Assembly: GCA_030562195.1 (NCBI GenBank)
Contig: JAUJPP010000005.1
Location: forward strand, 13,264,826 to 13,328,825
Origin: Nipponacmea schrenckii
Lineage: Eukaryota; Mollusca; Gastropoda; Lottiidae
Reading direction: 5' to 3'
Length of the DNA: 64,000 nt
How positions within the stretch are numbered: the stretch's first letter is position 1; the number at the start of each line of letters is the position of its first letter. Position numbers and translations under genes: made by a program. Shown here in pieces: positions 41,501-47,500 of the stretch. The notes beneath the pieces are model-generated. The model saw nothing but the letters and a program-made list of their open reading frames with translations, ran no database searches and was not told where the DNA came from.

Positions 41501-44500
41501 TTGGATTTTAGATTTTAAGGGATTCTGTTACTTTATGACACTAGGTAAGTTCTCCTGATGAATATACTCATATTGACCATTCTTGAGAACTAAAATTTTC
41601 TGTTCATGCTTAATTGCAGTATCCCTTTAAATAAATCTGTTTTTTCTTTTAGATTAAAGTTTAAAGATTTTCAAGCTGTATGTAAAATATGGAGTAGTGA
41701 AGAACAGAGTTCAGCGTCATTTATCATAAACGTAAGTATTCTCTTGGTGGAACGAATTGATTTTTTTTTATCAATATGTAACTTTGTATTTCTGTATTTT
41801 GAATTAACAGAAACCGAACCGAACAAAACTATTCTCAGATTTGGCATTTTTCTTAATTCTTCACAATGTTTTTTAAGACCACATTTTTTTGACTAATGCT
41901 TTTTTACTTATTTTCTTATTGCACACTGCATGGTGTTGGGGGTTCTTATTAAACCTGATGTTGAGTATTGGCCCAATTCTCAATGTTTGAACTGATTGGT
42001 TGTAAAAGCTAAATTTTCAATGTATGTTTATCATCAATGATTTTGTGAAACAGGCCCCAGGGGCTCAGAGACATTTCTCGTTCTCAGCTTAGTTTACTAA
42101 AATTAATAATACCATTCTTGTCAAGAAATAGGGAGCCACGGTGGCTCAGTGAGTTAGATTCTTGCTCGCTAACCTGAAGGTTCAGTGTTCAATTTTAAGG
42201 AATAGGTTGATAACAGTTTTCTTTCATAAAATCACATTACTGTAATAGCTGCTTTACATAAAAATTTGAACAACCTGTTATCAAAATTTGTTTTATAAAA
42301 GATATCTTTAATCATTATGTCCACTAGATTCATTATTTAACAATGTCATCATCAGTCATTTTGTAGTAAATGATGTTTCTAATATATTGATATTCTGTTT
42401 ACAGCCTATAAAATCATTATTTAACAATGTCATCATCAGTCATTTTGTAAAATAAAGATATTTAAATTTTTTAAATATATTTTATTTCTGTTTACAGCCT
42501 ATATAAAATCATTATTTAACAATGTCACCATCAGTTATTTGTAGTAAACGATGATTAAGCTATATTGACATTCTGTTTACAGCCTATAAAATCATTATTT
42601 AACAATGTCATCATCAGTCATTTTGTAGTAAACAATGATTCTAATATATTGATATTCTGTTTACAGCCTATAAAATCATTATTTAACAATGTCATCATCA
42701 TCATTTTGTAGTAAACAATTATTCTAATATATTGATATTCTGTTTACAGCCTATAAAATCATTTGTAACAATGTCATCATCATTCATTTTGTAGTAAATG
42801 ATGATTAAGCTATATTGACATTCTGTTTACAGCCTATAAAATCATTATGTAACAATGTCATCATCAGTCATTTTGTAGTAAACAATGATTCTTATATATT
42901 GATATTCTGTTTACAGCCTATAAAATCATTATTTAACAATGTCATCATCAGTCATTTTGTAGTAAACGATAATTCTAATATATTGATATTCTGTTTACAG
43001 CCTATAAAATCATTATTCAGCAGTATTACATGGTTTATAGCTGAATTATTTATGTAAGTTCTTTTAGTCTTTTATGAGTTTCATTTCACATTACTGACAT
43101 TATTAAGTGTTCAAAAATTGTTCATCACTCCAAACAGACGTGATAAAGGTCTAGAGTAATGGAAAAAGTACCATTTTACTGGGTGATTTTGTTAAAACTT
43201 GGTGCAAATCCATTTATTCTGACACTTAACTTCTTTTACAGTTGATCGGTTGAATACTAGCTTAGATTCATATACATTGGTTGCTTAGGATTCTGTACAT
43301 GTGACTACCTTAAGCATTTGACTTTTATATGAGACCATTAAAGTTCCCTGTGACTAGCAACCACCATCATTACACAACCTAGCACCTATGTTTATCTCCT
43401 TTGTATTAACATCACTTGCTTTAGATTACCACTTGCAAATATTATTCTTTAGGTCTATGGTTTCTCTTTTCATTTTCATTTATTTTTTATGGAACAATTC
43501 AGTTTTCACCATATGAAATTGAAATGTTTATTTCTTTAACAGATTTGTTACTCAGTTCAATATATATAACTGGTTTAGTAGCAGTTATAGAGCAGCCGCC
43601 CAAATATACAATGAGGAAACAGGGGAGAGAATTTACCGTAAAACTATTGTTGGTTATGAGGCTTGTGATAAAATGATAACTACGTACTCTCTTAATATTT
43701 CAACACTTACTCAAAGACGGCAGGGAGTTATCGATTCTATCACAGGCTGTGGAAAGTGTGGAGAATATTCAGGGTGAGCTTTATTCGTTTTTTATTCACT
43801 ATTTATCTTCCTCCAGGATGTTATTTATTTAACATGTAATTGTAATAGGTATTAGGTGATGGCCCACCTTACTCTCTGTCTACATTGACCCCTGAATTGA
43901 ATTTTGCCAAATATTTTTCTATGAATTAATATATCAATTTTAAAATAGTATTAAAAGCTTCATGAAAAATGACAACCAATGAAAGCGTTATTATTAAGAA
44001 ATACAGTTTTACAAAGATACGATTTCATTCCGAAATCTTGTCATTCTTGCAAGAATTTTTTGTGAGTGAAGTCTATTAATTTCCAATGTAAAATCACCGA
44101 ACCTTATTTTTCTGTGGACCTAAGGACATTCTGGACATCAGTTGAAAATTGTATTTGTATTATTTGTGAAATAAAAGAAAAAATTCAAATCTAAGCTCAA
44201 TGTAAATAGAGAGTAGGGGAATTTGAACACTTTATTGCAAAATCGCTATTGACTCAAATATTCAAGATACTAAGTCAGACTTTGAATTACTAAGACAGAA
44301 TTTTGAGTTACTTAGTCAGATTTTCAAGGTACTAAGTCAAAATTTGAACCTATAACACTTTATTGCTAAATCGCTTCCGAATCAAATATTCAAGATACTA
44401 AGTCAGATTTTGAATTACTAAGACAGATTTTTTAGTCAAGTTTTTTTCAAGTTATTTAGTCAGATTTTCAAGCTACTTAGTCAGATTTTCGAGTGACTAA

Positions 44501-47500
44501 GTCATTTTTTTTTTCAAATTACTTAGTCAGATATACGAGTTACTAAGTCAGATTTTTTCAAGTTACTGAGTCAGATTTTTTTTTAAGTTACTTAGATTTT
44601 CGAGTTACTAAGTCAGATTTTAAGGTTACTAAGTCAGATTTGAAAAAAGGGGATGGCACTATTACGCTTCAGTATCATGTAGCCTTTCCAGTTAAAAAAA
44701 AATGTTGTAGCAAAACATATTTAATTATCCAACGCAGCTTCTAGTACGTCAAACAAATTTAATGAAGAAAATATTCTAACCAAAATAAATTTACATTTAA
44801 AAAGTAGAAAGACACATACTGTCTTATTGGTTCAAGCTATCTAATTATTTATCACTCTTTTAAAATGATGATCGTCACTATATTTTGTTGCTAAATTATG
44901 ATATTAAGTGCATTTGAAGATCACTAGTTCACCAGTTCCTTGATTCTTGATCACAAATTTTTATCTGATTTGTAACACATTTTCCAGTTGCTTAAATAAC
45001 GAAAATCAGAATTGTAGAAGAACATGTTTAGTAATGGATAAGTAATCTTCAACAAAACTTTCAGCATGAATTTTTCACATGAGCTTGTCAATAATATTTA
45101 GCCATGCTTTTGAACCTTTTTCTTCAAGTTTTAAACTTAGTTTAAGCTACTTTTTATGTTGAAAACTGTGTGCTATATACGCAGATATAGGGTTTAGATT
45201 AAGGTAATCTGAAATGTAAATATTATCGTAAATGAGAACATAATTTACACCATAGGCTTCTTGAAACAATATGTTTGCCATTAATTAAACACCTTTTAAA
45301 CCAAATTTTATAATGGCAAATAGATAATGGGATTTCAATGGGATTGCCATGGGTAACAATCATCTTTAAATATTAGGGCTGGCAGGATATATCGCTGAAT
45401 CGATGTATTGCGATATGACATGCCACAATACATGTTTCGTATCGCAAGGGTGTATCAATACGTGACAATACTTGGCATTCCATAAAAATGGGTAATATTT
45501 TATTTACTAGTCGGTGAATGAAGGCTTATCTCATCATAAATTCCTTTTGAAATCCATTGTTTTCAAATAACTTATTTGAGCTTTAACTTAGTAGACAGAC
45601 AGGCTTGATTATTGTTTTGTTAATAATTTATTAGTGAAATACCTCAGAAAAGTAGTATTAACAGTCTATTACCTCAAAATATAAGTATTACAAAAAAATT
45701 ACAAAATATTGAGACCTTGGAGAAAAAGTGTTACTTTTTTAATCTACTACCCCATATCGCGATACTTATCGTATCATGACTCTTGTATCGCGATATGTAT
45801 TTTATCGTGGCTTGATTGGCGATACCCAGCACTATTTAATATGCTTGCCATTGTCAACAATCCTTTTTAATTTGGTTGCCATGGTACAGACTAGTGTAAA
45901 TACATCATGTTTACCTGTGATCGCCATTACTATGGTTGCCATTGGAAACAATTAGTTTTAACTGAATACTTGTCCCCAAAATAAAATCTGCCTTTTTTAG
46001 ATATTAAATTGAAAATTTAAAGATTAAAAAATTTGTCCATATGACAAGCTCTATTATCACCAATACACTTCCACATTTCATCCAACATTTCAGTTCCGTT
46101 TGTTTTCAATGCATGATTGTAAGATATTCTGTAGTAGAAAGTTTTATTTCTTTTCTCCAAACTTCACATCATTTTTATCATATCTATGTCTGCAAATCTT
46201 CAACACTTTATAGAGACATTTTTAGATATGTGTTGTCATTTGATAATTTTCAGTGGAGCTGTTTTTTGGCATATACTTGTACCTCATTTTTGTTTACCCT
46301 TTGAATACTCTAAAAATATAACAATGCATACATGTATGTCATGATACTCAATCATTATCCAAAATTTTTACAACTTTCTGTCCTCAAATCTCTGCATTCA
46401 TATTCCTTTTTGTAAAACTTTGGTTTCTTTTACTTGCTCATGCTGGTTATCTGATCAAATGTCTAGTCTGAAATATTAGTTTGAATTGTTAAGAAAGAAG
46501 GTTTACAAGATCAACCTGTAGGCTATAGTTATAGGTTATGGTTCACTGTTTTCAGGGGTTGAATTTTTATAAATAGTCTGAAGAAATTCCAGAAATCTCA
46601 TCTTCCCTTGAAAATTCCTTAAAAAAATTGCATTGTTTATTCTCTGCCTGAAAATTGGGGTATCCAAAAATAATTTGTTTATAATAGGAAATACAGTTGA
46701 TGGATAATTTTTTGATTATCCAGTCTCTAACTCTTTTCATTATAAAAGTCATTTTAAAAATATGAAATTTTGTCTGTAAGCTGTAAATACTTTTACTGAT
46801 TAGCTAAGCTGACCAATTTCTGTGTCTTGGACCTCTGAAAATAGTGAACCATATATGGCCCTTAAATTATTAAACTCATAAGAAAGATATTCAAATATGA
46901 ATGCAGCCTTTAAGAAACATAGCAATCCTCAAGCCCTACACCAGGAGTTTTCAACCTTTGTCTTTCCTTGATTCTCGATTGTATGACCCCCTTCCCCCTT
47001 ACTAATACTATTTTGTGATTCACTCTTAGGTTGTCCATGCAGACCCATATCCAGGTGCAATGAGGCATTTGGAATCTTTTGCCCCCCCCAGTTGATAGGA
47101 AATAAAAATGCATGCCCCTCAGTAATCGATGCCCCACCCCTTAGGTATGTAGGCGAGCTACAGGCCTGTGTCCATGCAATAGTTTACATATACATACAGC
47201 CTGACTCAAATTATATTATAAATCATAATTCTCCCCACATATTATTTTAGATTAGCCTACTCAGTGTCTCATTACCCCCAGGTTGAAAACCCCTGTCCTA
47301 CATGTATGAAACATAAGCACCATACACTCCCCATACTGTTTTGTCTACAGAATATCTTCTTCATGTATATTGTTGACTCTTATTAACTATGAACATTTCA
47401 TTCTATGGCTATGACAAATTGACAAAATTTTTTAATTCAAACAATTGAGATTAGACAATTCTGAATGATAGAAACATTGAATGAGAAATTCTTGCAAATG

